In this document: in pieces, positions 1-12,102 of the stretch
How positions within the stretch are numbered: the stretch's first letter is position 1
Layout: every line of letters starts with the position of its first letter
DNA from: Cryptomeria japonica
Lineage: Eukaryota; Streptophyta; Pinopsida; Cupressales; Cupressaceae
Assembly (NCBI RefSeq): GCF_030272615.1
Contig: NC_081415.1
Span: 513,513,034 to 513,577,033, forward strand
Length of the DNA: 64,000 nt
Direction of reading: 5' to 3'
Translations under genes and position numbers: made by a program
The notes under the pieces: model-generated
The model's input: only the letters and a program-made list of their open reading frames with translations
The model's database searches: none
Told to the model about the DNA's origin: nothing

Positions 1-478
1 AGCAGATAATGGCAACTAGATATGATTGGTAAATCATCTTAACAATGTGTTGAGATTGATGTAAATACCTTGATTTTGCTTTGTAGGAGGTTTTGATCAC
101 CTTAGATTTGCTTTGCTCTGCTCTCTCGAAAACTTGGTACGTGAAAATGACTGCGAAAATGCTTTTAAGTACACAATATACCTTAACGGGCTCCGTATAG
201 GTTAGGTCAAAAACATTAAATGCTCTTAGTTTCACTTTAACTTTCTTTCCTTTTTCCACTTTAACCGAGTAACCAAACTTCCTTCATTCACCGACTAGAT
301 AGGTTTCCTATATTCACCAACTTGATAGTTTTCCTGTTAGTGCTTTAAAAGACTTTGATAGAGTTTCAAACTTTACTATTACATCTTAATTATGCAGATT
401 TTGAATTAAGTACATAATAAAATAGGAACTGTTAAGATTTAGCCTTGAGAGAATGCAGTCCCTTCATACCTTTACCGA
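1..478. other. Unassigned sequence at left edge
   Basis: I see no coding signal here. It lies downstream of the minus-strand gag-like ORF, so it is probably the 3' part of that retroelement, whose second LTR would lie outside the window. Confidence 0.4.
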
Positions 479-1879
479 TTAATTTGAAATAGGAGCACCT
501 AACTCGGTAGGTAAGGTGCTTTCTTCATTTGACACAATTTCCTTCTTTTTCCAAATCATGTTTAATTTTTCTTTTATTTCCTCAGTGTCCTTTCTAGGTT
601 GATCTCTGCAATCTCCAGCCAAGTGTCCAATTTTGTGACAATGAAAACATGTCATACCAGGATTTCTCAATGATCTTCGGTTGTTCATTCCAAACCTTAT
701 AAAATAATTGGCGCTTATATGTCCATATCTTCCACAGCATTCACACCATATCCTTGTATTGTAATCCTATGGTACTGCAGAATATTGTCGGTAAGGATAT
801 GCGTGAGTTCGGTAACCTCTAGCATTTTCTCGGTGTGCACACCACATATAGTTCTTTTGCTTAAACCAACACTTCTCGGTACTATGTCCATATCTATTGC
901 AGTTTTTACAAAACCCTTTCAATTTTACCTTCTGATAATTGTTTACAGACTTTGTCCTACATTGATTATATGTGTGACCATATTTATTGCAATTGTAACA
1001 ATAACCATTGGACTTAGTGACATTTGGTTGCTTACCTTTTCTGATTTGGCACATGTTGGCAGTGTGACCTTGATTTCCACAGTAGTTGCAAATAGGCTTC
1101 TTTCTTTTGATTTTGTTCTTGTTTCCAACTTGCTTTGACGATTCTCCTCTCTCGGTAGTATGAATTCCCTTTTTGGTAGAGTCTTTTCCTTTGTAACCAA
1201 GTCCTTCATCCTTGTTGGGTCTTCTTGTATTCAGTTGCTCATCCAACATCTTTGATGCTTCATAACTCTTCTTCAGTGTTTCTTTGGATTTCTTCTCTGT
1301 TTTAAGTTCATCGCTCAACCTTAACACTTCAAGTTTCAATGCTCGATTCTCATCATCCTTCAGAATTTCTTCATGATGTGCATAACCTAGTTGATCTGAC
1401 AGTTTTTGTTGAATTCCAGTCATCCTTGTAATTTCATCATTCTTATTAGATACTAAGACTTCAAGTTGTTGTTTCTCTCTTTCTAGATTTCTTACTTTAT
1501 CCTCGGCTGTCCTCAGTGCATCAAGATTTTAAGTCATCTGTGTGTTGAAATGTTCATGTTTTCTTTTCATTGCTTTTAGTTGATTAGCCAGTGCTTTGTT
1601 CTTTTCTCTCAATACTCCAATCATTTCTTCAGTTTCTTCAGATATACTATTCTCAAATGATATCTCAATTTGTTCCACTGACTCTTGAGAGTCCTACAAA
1701 TCATCGAATAATCTTCTTCTCACTTTCAGAGATTTTTGCATTTGCCTTTGCATGTCTACAATCACTTGATTAGCATGATCCAGTTCTTCTTACAGATACA
1801 CAATCCTCCAAGATTGTTTATAGCCTTCCATTGATAAGATCTTTCTCTTTAGGCAGTTAAACCTTTTTCCAAGATTCAA
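479..1879 (-). pseudogene. LTR-retroelement gag-like protein with coiled coil and five zinc knuckles
   Basis: Read on the minus strand from just inside the primer binding site, the frame first gives a long Glu/Lys/Gln-rich, coiled-coil-like stretch (about 1790-1300). A basic linker and a run of CCHC zinc knuckles follow: CNYCGNQGHTANMC, CYNCNKYGHTYNQC, CKNCNRYGHSTEKC, then a damaged one beginning CECCGRYGH, then CFHCHKIGHLAGDC. Zinc knuckles of this type bind RNA in retroelement nucleocapsids. Nonsense codons interrupt the frame (for example near 1530 and 767), but the frame is the same on both sides of 767, so decay is mainly by point mutation. No protease or reverse transcriptase follows before the window edge. 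It could be a gag-only, non-autonomous element. Copia versus gypsy assignment is not possible from this part. Confidence 0.7.
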
Positions 1880-1891
1880 GCTCTGATACCA
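1880..1891 (-). promoter_or_regulatory. Primer binding site, initiator tRNA-Met type
   Basis: On the minus strand this reads TGGTATCAGAGC, the usual complement of the 3' end of plant initiator tRNA-Met. It lies two bases from the TG...CA-type end of the adjacent LTR and fixes that element's orientation. Confidence 0.8.
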
Positions 1892-1893
1892 AT

Positions 1894-3035
1894 TGTTAGG
1901 CCCAATATGGAAAGCTAATGTACTAAGAGGGGAGGGGTGAATTAGTACTTCAAAACTTTTCTTCAATAATAACTTTACTGTTATGCATAAACCGAATAGT
2001 GCAGTAACATAATATAAAGCTAAAACAAATAGATAACAATCATACATGATTCACTCCGTAACACATATATTTTGGTTATGCAAAAACTCTTGGTTAGAGA
2101 GAAAAACTACGGTGGGGATGGCACCCACAACTTCACTACTGCAATAATAAAGAGTGCTCGGTTAGAGCTAAATGTTTAACTATTTATGATAGCTTACCCT
2201 GTTAGGAGTAACAAGATCTATTAGATCTACCTTGCTAAAGGATTTTACAACACTTAATCTAAATGTTGCACCTAGTTAGAGGCTTTATAATTTATAGACA
2301 TGATTAGAGTCTTTACCCCTGTTAAAGGTTTGTCTTACAACTTCAAAATATTACAATAAATCATTACAAATATCTACAACTTTACATCTGGAATGTTATA
2401 GCAGATTTTATGTGCTTAGAATAGATTACCTTGCTTATAGCATACCTCAGTAACCCATATAGTAACTTGGTAAACCCTTCTGTTTACTCTGTTCTTTGAT
2501 TGTTCTTTGAAAACCTTCTCGGTGAACTTTGTGTCTTTGTAACAGCCTTATTACACTCATGCACACAGTTTTTTTTAATTCTTAACTCATGATGTATAAA
2601 TAGATCTCTTATGTCAGTGATCCATTCATTGCTTCGATCTTACAAATATGTTTTATCGAATGAATAACCATGCAAGATATTTAATTGGTTCAATGACCTC
2701 AAAATCATACACAATCTTTAAGTGCAATTTCCAATGTGATAACAGTTCTATGTGCCTCGATCTTGTAACACGTTTTCATATGTATGTCCAAGTTCAATGA
2801 ATCTGGTAACACGTTTCACTCAGTGTATATCAACTTAGTGTGTCATCTTTGCTACTCGGTAGACATCTCGGTGTAAACTATGCTCTGAGACTACTTTCTT
2901 CTGTAACTGACTTAGACTATGCATACCGACTAAATATCTCGGTAGTAGTAACCGACTAGTGTATATAGAATAACTTTGAACATAAAACTAATGGCAACTT
3001 GATAAGTAGTAATAGGAATACCCCTATTTTGGGCA
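1894..3035 (-). repeat. 5' LTR of the left-edge retroelement
   Basis: On the minus strand the segment starts TGCCCAAAATAGG at 3035 and ends CCTAACA at 1894, next to the primer binding site. It is about 1,142 bp. The far boundary is inferred from the TG dinucleotide and from where LINE coding sequence resumes (about 3046). The partner LTR is not in the window, so the outer edge may be off by some bases. Confidence 0.6.
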
Positions 3036-3045
3036 CCCCCTAGTT

Positions 3046-6000
3046 TAAAATTACTCAAAACCTCAAAATCCTAAAAGAGAAAGTTAAAGGATGGAACTAA
3101 TACTCATTTGGTAACATCTTTGACCAAGAAAAGAGCATCATAAATGGTCTATGTGTGATTCAAACTAAAATGGAAGAGAGAACCGATACTGAGGAAGAGT
3201 TTAAAGAAGAAATGGACTTGAGAAACCAATGGCTCATACTTAATAGAAAAGAAGAAGTGTTTTGGAAATAGAAGTCAAGGTTACAATGGCTCAAGGAGGG
3301 GGACAAGAACACTAAGTTCTTCCACCAATCTACTTCGAAGCATAGAAGTTGGAATAGAATAAGGAAACTCCTAAGAGAAGATGGATATATGGTGAAGAAT
3401 AAAGATGATATGGATGCCTTATTCATTGAATCTCCAAGTCTAAACATTCCCATGAACCGGGGTTGCGGTCAAGATAGGAACAATATTTTTAATGTCACCC
3501 TGGAGATTATTGGGGACACTGATCTTCTTCATCTCAATAAAAGAGTGACTTTGCAAGAGGTGAAGACTTCTTTGTTTTCCTTTGCCCGTTGTAAGTCCTC
3601 TGATCCAGATGGGTGTCCTTCAGCCTTCTTTCAAGATCATTGGGATATTCTAGGAAGTGACATCTTCAGTGCTGTTAGAGACTTCTTCAGAACATGTAAA
3701 CTTATTAAACAAATAAATGTAACTTTTATAGCTCTGATTCTGAAAAATGATAATGTTGTTTCAACTAAATATTTTAGACCCATTAGTTTATGCTATACTA
3801 ATTACAAAATTATCTCTAAAGTGATGGTCAATAAAATGAAACCCCTATTAGATAAAATGATCTCTAGTAATTAGAAAGGATTTGTGGAAGGAAGACATAT
3901 TATAGATGCAGTCATTGTGGCACATGAACTCATTCATTTTATGGAAAACAACAAAAAACCTGCTATGGTCTTAAAATTGGATATCTCCAAGGCTTATGAT
4001 AGAGTGTCTTGGGACTTCCTTCTTGAAGTCCTTAGGAGATTAGGGTTTAAAGGTATATTCTTAGGAACTATAGAACAATGTGTTTGTACTCATAACTTCT
4101 CTATTCTCCTAAATGGATGTCCTAAGGGATAATTCTCTTGTGAAAAAGGTTTGAGATAGGATGACCTCCTCTCCCCCTATCTATTTATTATTTTTGCTGA
4201 AGTGTTGGGAAGAAATATAGAAAATATCAAAAGAGAGAGAGCTCCCTCAAAGGCTTCAAGGCGACCTCCACCCTAAACCCCATTACTCACCAATAATTTT
4301 TGGAGAAGCTTTTGTCTCAGAGGAAAAGTTGTGGAAAAAAACCTTAGACAACTATGCTTCAATTTCAAGACAGTATATAAACTTTGTCAAAAAGCAAACT
4401 GTTCTTTATGAATGTCAACTCTAGCCTTCAAGCTAAAATATCCTCTATCCTTGGAGCTATCAAGCTACTACCCTCCTAGATTCCTATCTTGGGCTCCCCC
4501 TCATCTCCAAACACCCTTCTCTGAACTTTTGGAACAACATGCTTGAAAGGTTCCAAAAGAAATTGGATGGCTGCAAAGGAAAGCTCCTTAGTATGGCAGG
4601 AAAATTACAACTTGTCAAGTCCTATTTGAAGAATATATTCATCTACTACATCTCTCTATTCAAAATGTCAAGCTATATTGCTAATAAGACAGAGAGGATT
4701 CAAAAATGGTTTCTATGGGTTGGCACTAAAGAAATAAGTAGACTTTCCTTGGTTGCTTGGGAAAAAGTTTGTAAACCCTAAAAGTGTGGAGGGTTGGGTA
4801 TAAGGAAGATCAAGTCAAGTGAACTCACAATACTGGTTCCCACTTTTTGACCAACTTTGACACTTAGATGGACATTTTGCAAAAAACATTCACTTTCCGA
4901 CACCTATAACTTTTAAATCGTTAAGAATTTGAAGATGATGTAAACTAGTGATTTGTAACATCCTTTTTGTAGTTTCTAAATATATTTTTTTCAAATTTTT
5001 TTGAATAAAATTTTATTGATTTTTCCATCTCCCTCAAAAGTAGTTTTTTACAGGAAACAACATTTTTTAAGAGTGATGTGCATCCCGAAACGTATAAATT
5101 TTTTTCTATAAATGATAAAAACTTATCTCTTTTAAATTTTGGTTTGTAACATCAATACCCAGGGCATGCAGTTGGTTTGATAGTGATATGTTGAATATTT
5201 TTTATTTTATTAAGTTTTGAAGTCCGACTAATTATAATTTAGATAGAGGTGTACGTTTGAACACATAACTTGCTCTATATATATCAAAATTAAGTTTGTT
5301 TTTTTTTGTTAGAAAGAAGACATCAATACCTAGGGCATAGATATTTTTCAGAATTTTTTTGAATTAGTTTGCTATTTTTCCCAATTCATTGAACAAAGAA
5401 GTTCATGTTCAGTGAAAAACCTACATTCATAAAAAATAAAATAGAAATATATTAATAAACTTAAATATATTAAAAATTATACTATTTGGAAAGCTTATAA
5501 TAAGGACTAAATCCTTAAGAAAATAAAACTTCTAAATGAATTCGTTTGACCCCTCAAAAGCTAATGTAAAATTGGTTTTTTATCAGCATTTGATAGATGC
5601 AAAGGAGACTCCATTGCAAGTATGATTTAGAGTTAGAGAGGTTCTATCCAAGAAATTTTGATCTAAGAGCCTTTGATCTAACTCTCTTCAATTAATTACT
5701 TCAAATGGGACCTCTTAAATCTTAAATAATTATATTTTCCAAAAAATGTATGATTTCAACAAAAATCAGGATGTACCAAAAAGTGGGAACCAGCTTTGTG
5801 AGTTCACACTTCCTTTAACACAACCCTCATCACCAAAATTGGTTGATAATTAGGTAAAGCACAAAAATATTGGACTGGCATATTTAAAGCTAAATACTTT
5901 CCTAGCTAGAGTGGGGATAATTTCTTCAATCAGATGGATCTCCCTACTAGTTCTACTATCTGGAATTATATGGCTAAAACCATAAATGACATCAAAAGAA

Positions 6001-7463
6001 ATGACAAGATATTAACATGAAATGGTATAAAGACTAACTTTTGGAAGGACACTTGTTTGCACAATTTTCCCCTAGATCATAACCCACAATTCAGGAATAT
6101 CAAGCAATTCTTAAGAAGTCACTGTGGAAAAAATGTTCGTGACTACATAATTTGGAACATGGATTGTGCTTCTTGTAAAGATTTGAATAGATTGGATTCC
6201 TCCTGGTTGAATGTTCATCCCACTAGTAAAAATCTTCTTTTGCTCAAGGCTTTTGAACTCTTCGCTCTTCTGCTCAACTGCTCCCTTTACTATCCCTTGG
6301 TGGAAGATGAGTGGATTTGGAAACCTAATGCCTCAAGGAATTTCATTGTAAAATTAGCTTACCAAAATTTGGAAGAAGACACTACTGAAGACTTTAATTG
6401 GAAAGCTATTTGGATCAAGGGTCTCATCTCAAAAATCAATTGCTTTTGGTGGTCTACGACCCATGGAAGGATCCTCACAATTGACAATTTGAATAGAAGA
6501 GGATTCTTTATTGCTAACAGATGTGATCTCAGCCAAAACGAAATGGAAATTATTGAACACATATTTCTTCATTGTGTTTATGCCCAGGAAATTAGGGAAG
6601 AGGTTCTTATCAAGATGAAAACTAGCTAGACTCAACCTAGAAATATGAAAGACTTTATAGATGCTTGGCATTTATCTCCTTACTCACACCCGGTGGCAAA
6701 AAGTACTTGGTATCAAACTCCCCAATTCTTGGCATGAAATATCTAGAAGGAATAGAAAAATAGTGTCTTCAGAGAAAAAAGGAGGAGTAGTAGGATCCAT
6801 GCAACCATCATAATCCACCAAATTAAAGAAAATGTTAATGCCCAACCCTCAGCTTCTCCCAAAATTTACCCCTCCCTCTTGGACCTCTGGTTAAGACAAG
6901 TATGGGGGATTTGTCACAATTGTTTAGAGCTTAACTGGCAGAATATGTTACTAAGAAAGACCTGCTCTTGGCAACCTCCTGAACTAGGTTGGATTAAATG
7001 TAACTTTAATGGATGTTCTAAAGGTAACCCTAGGGTTTTAGGGGCAAGAGGCTTAATAAGAGATCATAATGGTAAAATGCTTGTGGGATATGTTTCCAAC
7101 CTTGGGATTGCCACTAACAACAAGGTTGAAGCCTCGGTGTCTTGGATGGGTCTCCTAAGATTATAAACTATCTTGAGGAAGAATGCTATCCTCGAACTTG
7201 ACTCTAAATTAACCATCGATTGCCTTAACAATATTATTTATTTGTCGTGGGAAGTTAGGGGTATGGTTAACAAGTGCAAAAGGATCCTATCATCTTTTGA
7301 TGGTATTAAGATACAACATGTCTATATGAAGGGAAATAGGACGGTGGACCTTATTGCTAATAAAATTCTTGGAAATCTAGACTGGCAGGCTTTTAATTTT
7401 GAAAATAGCTCGAGAGACCTTCAACAAATCCTTGTGCGGGAAAGAAAGAATGCAAGTGGATAA
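3046..7463 (+). pseudogene. LINE (L1-type) ORF2: reverse transcriptase, zf-RVT and RNase H remnant
   Basis: Plus-strand pieces in LINE ORF2 order. A linker near 3255-3320 contains QWLKEGDKNTKFFH. RT motifs follow at 3700-4130 (FRPISLC, then KLDISKAYDRVSWDFL), then the post-RT region at 4539-4820 (KLDGCKGKLLSMAGKLQL). After an inserted element come the zf-RVT-like region at 6300-6600 and an RNase H-like end at 6960-7463 (GWIKCNFNGCSKGNPR). The endonuclease domain is missing; the left-edge LTR begins where it should be. Several stops and frame changes occur. Where the catalytic FADD box is expected (about 4290-4310) the frame reads F-L-E-K, so the aspartate pair appears lost. Dead copy. Confidence 0.85.
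4819..5807. mobile_element. 989-bp non-autonomous terminal-inverted-repeat element inside the LINE
   Basis: The ends are 31-bp inverted repeats, 4819-4849 and 5777-5807; their cores are CTGGTTCCCACTTTTTG and its reverse complement, preceded by GTGAACTCACAA. They differ at only two positions. LINE coding sequence is interrupted exactly here: the frame before 4819 and after 5808 joins the same ORF region. The interior is AT-rich with no ORF. I see no clear target-site duplication, so the superfamily is not assigned. Confidence 0.7.
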
Positions 7464-7470
7464 GTTTGTG

Positions 7471-9500
7471 TCTCTATTTTTTGAGTTCATTTTGTTCAAT
7501 GTTTTGAATTATTCCAAGATGACCGCCCTTTTTCAAAATTTTACAAGAAAGGTGGACACCTGCATGATGTTGTGTAGGTTGAAGATGACTAAGCATCCTG
7601 TCACTACGGGTTCCCTCTCTAGCTGGATGGTTGAGGTGGATTGTGACCTGGATCCAAACTATCTCAATGCGGATGTGAAAGCGATGGATGGAGATGGCAC
7701 ATGGATACGGGGAGATATTGTCTTCTTTAAAAAGATAGGGAAAGCCTTAGATTTTGCACTACCTTTATGAGAAATGATCACATTTGGTGTCACACTTGTA
7801 AAAAATTTAATTCAAGTAAAGTTAAAAAAGACAAGATTAAATGTAATTCTTCAAGAAGAAGCTTGAAAGTGCAGAAATGTAGATGTTTGTCCAGTCGCTT
7901 TCACAAAGTCTTTCTATGCTTTGCTCATCCTATTATCAACATGGGGGGCCCTCTCAAGTGCACTAAACCTCATAATTATTTGGGGTTGCTCAACAATTAG
8001 GAATTTTGGGAGATTTTCCAAGTGGCTGGCTTCACTCCCTTCTACTTGGAATTAAAAGGTTATAATAAGGAGCTCTCTGCTAGATTTTGCAACTCCTGGC
8101 ATAATGGTGTGGTCAAGGTTGAAAATTTTTTGTTTACTATGACTGCAGAGTACATTGCAGAGGTGATGGGCTTATAGAATGAAGGGGAAAGAGTTGAAAG
8201 GAAAATCTCAGGAGATTATAAAGGGTTCATGAAGCAGTTCTTTGAAAAGGGCGAGAAACCAGTGTCATTCTAGAATGGGTATGACCGCTCTGCTTTACCC
8301 AAACCCTTTCCTTTTGTTAGTTACCATGTCATAAAATATTTTACCCTAGAGGGTAGATAATCTATTGTGCACGGGTATCATTTCCCTATCTTGAATCACA
8401 TTAGGCACAATGAGAAAATTAATATGCTTTTTTTCCTGTTCTCCTCTTTGCAAATGTGCATTTAAAATGGCGCCAACCCCCCACTTTACCAAGGTCTAAT
8501 ATATCTATTATACAAGTTTTCTATGGAGCACTCTCCTTCTATTAGTTGTCTTGTCTTTGTGTCTGGTAGCATTGGTGGCTTTGTGAGGGCTCCTTTTAAA
8601 TCCCCCAAGTTATTGCTCTCCGACCCTAAATCTCAGAATTCTCCTAGCTCGTCTTACTTTGTTACAACCATTCCCAAGAACTACCATTGTTGTTGAAAAA
8701 TACTCCCTTGAACTAGCCTTGCTTAATGTCAATCCTGACATAAAAAAGCTTAATACCCCTAAATGCACGCCAAAAAATTCCAAGAAAACCAATAAAGAGT
8801 CGGAGGGGAAAAACATTACCATAGACATGGAGGTGCACAATTCTAATGATGAAGGAGAAAAACTGGTAGAGCAGGAAAATATTGAGAGCTATTTGGGTGA
8901 GAGAAGGTCGACACGTTTGCATGCGAAAGGAAGAAGAGATTTAAATAAGAAAGAGGAAAACCTAGCCAAGGCTAATTCGAAGGAAATCTATGACTTAGAT
9001 GAGGCAGATGACTCGAAGGATAACTCGAAAGATGAGGAATTTCAGGTGGAAGAAGACGAACCTAAAGTAAACCCTAATGATGAAATGGAGTAAATGGACA
9101 AATAACGGGAAGGGGAGGAAGAAGAGGAAGGGGAGGATGAGAGTAGCAACACTGAAAGTGAACCAAAGTCCCCATTCAAAAGCCTTGTCGGCCCCAACAT
9201 CTTTGAAGATGAAGATACGATGTTGTGCTCTCCTATGTCGCTTATGCATGATGATAGCAGTAAGATGGAAGGGCAATTACATGACATGAGAGAGAAACTA
9301 TGAACCCTGGAACAAAAAAATAAGGAGTAGGATAGAAAAATACAACTGCGGTGTGATGCAATTAACTCTCTTTGCTGCATTACAAACGTTATCATGAAGA
9401 GTGTTGTTCTGGGAACTATTTTTGGATATAACAGAATTAAGAAAAATAAAAAGAAAGTGGCCAAGCAGGGAGAGAAGGAACTAGACAAGGAAGGCTAAAC
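7471..9500 (+). pseudogene. Unrecognised retroelement-associated ORF with acidic tail (copy A)
   Basis: A chain of plus-strand fragments runs directly after the LINE RNase H. The N-terminal part (7500-8000) is Lys/Cys-rich. The middle (8010-8560) has conserved-looking aromatic segments such as FCNSWHNGVVKVENFLF and YFTLEGR. A strongly acidic Glu/Asp/Lys tail spans 8800-9110. A short C-terminal segment near 9350-9430 contains CDAINSLCCITN. That last segment resembles a minus-strand copy at 15759-15965 (NALCSITNGVIQK), so this is a repeated family and not a host gene. Stops and frameshifts are frequent. I do not recognise the protein. It might be an extra ORF of the LINE or a separate element. 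Confidence 0.5.
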
Positions 9501-9960
9501 GGACTAGAATGACACATGGGATAAAAAATTGGGAAGACTCAAAAGGGATTGGAACCTACTCAAGAAATAGTAGATATTTTATGTTTAGCTCATTCCTTTT
9601 TCTTTTTGTTTATTTTTTTCTCATGGTTGATTATCAGGGTTTGCGCACCCATTTTGATAAACTTTATGTTTTATGGTCATGCTAAGACTTTTATTTCTAG
9701 GTTTATGGATGATATGAACACCAAAATTGTTAGTTTTAGGACTATTGTTAATAGGTATACTATGACTGTTCTATTTAAAAGATGGAAGCTTGTTAGAATC
9801 TATAGAAATAGCTGGAGGGTTATGAGGATTTTTTATTACTTTTGATGGGGGACTAGCTTTCTTTTTAGCTTCCTGTGGCTGCTTGGTGATGTACTGTTAT
9901 AATCCTTGTCTCTGGTTCAGGGTCATCGCCCTACTAATCTAATCAAAAACATTTTCTAAC
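9501..9960 (+). other. 3' tail of copy A element
   Basis: Hydrophobic low-complexity coding-like sequence (9549-9845), then a segment near 9860-9960 with the look of a LINE 3' end (a short TCTGGTTCAGGG-type motif before an A-rich stretch). Boundary and function are uncertain. Confidence 0.3.
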
Positions 9961-10219
9961 AATGTTAGGGAATCATTTTTTATAATTTTCATATCTATTA
10001 CACATACCGCTTGTTTTTTATATGTATCATTAGCTAAAGATGTGTTAGGTTATCAATATTTGGAAGTGTGCTTTGTATAATTGATACTGACATTCAACTT
10101 CCCCTTATAAACTAGATGGATTAAATATTGATAAACCTAAAGAGTAGCAACTTATATCTTGTCTCTAGCTAAGTGTTTGAATTGCATTCAATTAACATCT
10201 CTCTAACATAATTATCAAG

Positions 10220-11170
10220 TGACCTTTACGTGGAGACAGGAAAACTTGAAATTAATCATTTGAAGCAAAAACATACTTCTATTTTAGAGTTAGAGTCCTT
10301 AGAAGTTCATGTAGATCAAAAGCATGTATTGGATAAAAATGAATGACATGTTGTGTGGAAAATTAGTCCTAAATGGATAATTACACATTATTACATTCAT
10401 TCTAGTTTATTGTGGCAGTCACTATCAACAATCACTCAAAATAGTATTGTGTTTGAACATTACTTGGCAATACAAATATTATTTGCTGATATCTCATATT
10501 CAATACATTTTGAACTGTGTAGTATTTGATGGGTCTGTGTATCTTCTCAAGAATCAACTACTAGAAATATGCGCACATGCAAGTTGGTACACATGCCTCC
10601 CCAAAAGAAAGGAGGGTACTCATCATTATGCACACACAATACAAACAATTTAATCATCAATTCAGGTTTAGCCATCTTGTAGTGAAACGAAGGAATAAAT
10701 GCTCAGAATATGGTGATTACATTATGAGAAGAAGGAATGGAGTTCTCAAAGGCCAATTTTAAATGAAGAGAGAAAACTTAAAATTAATCCTTTCAAAAGA
10801 AAACATACTTTGATTTCATTATCTTTAAAATGTTCATATATAGATCATCAATATGTATAGGATAGTAAAGACCGTTTAATTATATGAAATATTATCGAGT
10901 AAATGGAGTGTTGTGCATTTTTCCAATCATTCTAGTTTTTCATGGTAGTCGCCATTGATTCTCACTCAGCATAACATAGGCTTTAAGCCTTAATTTACAT
11001 TACACACATTGCCTATTATTGTCTCACGTTCGCTATGATCTTATAGCTAACATGTTTAGCAAATCTACATATCCTCTAAAGCTTCAACTACTAGAAATAT
11101 GTCCGCATGAAAGTTAATTCATGTCTCTCTAAATAGGAAGGAGGGTGATTGTCATCTTGCACATTCACAA
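10220..11170. repeat. Diverged tandem duplication, period about 530 bp
   Basis: A block near 10240-10640 recurs in weaker form near 10770-11170. Matching landmarks include GGAAAACTTGAAATTAATC versus GAGAAAACTTAAAATTAATC, and ACTACTAGAAATATG in both, followed by an AAGGAGGGT motif. No ORF is convincing. The flanking DNA from 9961 to 11402 is otherwise featureless. Confidence 0.6.
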
Positions 11171-11402
11171 TCATCTCAAATTATTAGACAAATCAATTGA
11201 AAATGTATTTGAACTCGTTACAATATACATTATGTCCAATTACTTCCATTACCACAAAAAAAAAAATTATATTTTTTAATTTTGATTAATAAAAAAATTA
11301 CCTTCAAATTACTAAATATTGAGATGCCAGTTACACATTAAGTATAATTGGTAGTTATTTACTACGCACTAAGGACACACTCAAGGTCTCACATCAAGAA
11401 GT

Positions 11403-11680
11403 GATTGGAATAGAAAATTAACATGTGTGATGTAAAGGTAGATTTATCTTCTTCCTTTTCTTGAGCTTTCAACTTGTGCAATGTAAATATACAAAACCAA
11501 TTAGGCAGTATGTCATTTTAAATAAAATATGAGTGACCGTAGATTGGAATAGAAAATTAACATGTGTGATGTAAAGGTAGATTTATCTTCTTCCTTTTCT
11601 TGAGCTTTCAACTTGTGCAATGTAAATATACAAAACCAATTAGGCAGTATGTCATTTTAAATAAAATATGAGTGACCGTA
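11403..11680. repeat. Exact tandem duplication, 2 x 139 bp
   Basis: Unit 11403-11541 is followed head-to-tail by 11542-11680. I see no difference between the copies, which suggests a recent event or an assembly duplication. Each unit begins GATTGGAATAGAAAATTAAC and ends GAGTGACCGTAG. Confidence 0.9.
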
Positions 11681-11788
11681 GATATGCCAAGTTATTTCTA
11701 TCGTAAATACGTTCAAATTTTCAAACTAGTGATTCCAATTCGACGTGTAATATCGTCCACTCGTTGCATTTTATGCGATGACATCTCT

Positions 11789-12060
11789 TTAAGACATTCT
11801 GTCAAACAGTTCGGATGTCTTGTATGTGGTTTCAAATTTTGCATACATGTATACCAGGGGACCCGCAACTTTAATTTTTGACACAAATTGTCCTTCCTTT
11901 ATCCTTTTATGGATTTCCAGACCGTGCTTCGAACTTTCGAAGCTCCCATTTTGCTGAGCTGGCAGCGTGCTGGCAAATGTTGCGGTGGTCAATGAGAAAA
12001 GAAAGTTTCCAGAAATATCTGGAAAAGTCTATACAAATATCTGGTGACTGAGAGTATTGT
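11789..12060 (-). pseudogene. PPR protein fragment
   Basis: The minus-strand frame 11992-11789 has hallmarks of the plant PLS-type PPR family. A TFASTLPA-like repeat end is followed by HGLEIHKRIKEGQFVS, then VYMYAKFE and SELFDRM. These match the usual order G-x-x-I-H, then L-x-x-M-Y-A-K, then A-x-x-L-F-D-x-M. PPR proteins bind organellar RNA, but this is one repeat's worth of sequence with frame shifts, so it is a relic. It lies upstream of the DUF247 gene in opposite orientation. Confidence 0.65.
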
Positions 12061-12102
12061 AAATTTGATGGACACGAAACACTATTGACATAGTACATCC
12101 AA

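Noticed and set aside
719-1138. 139-residue plus-strand open frame
   Set aside because: It is the antisense of the zinc-knuckle gag; its composition is only the complement of that gene.
1880-1891. tRNA gene suggested by initiator tRNA-like words at 1880 and 27381
   Set aside because: Only the 12-base 3' end complement is present, which is a retroelement primer site. No tRNA cloverleaf follows.
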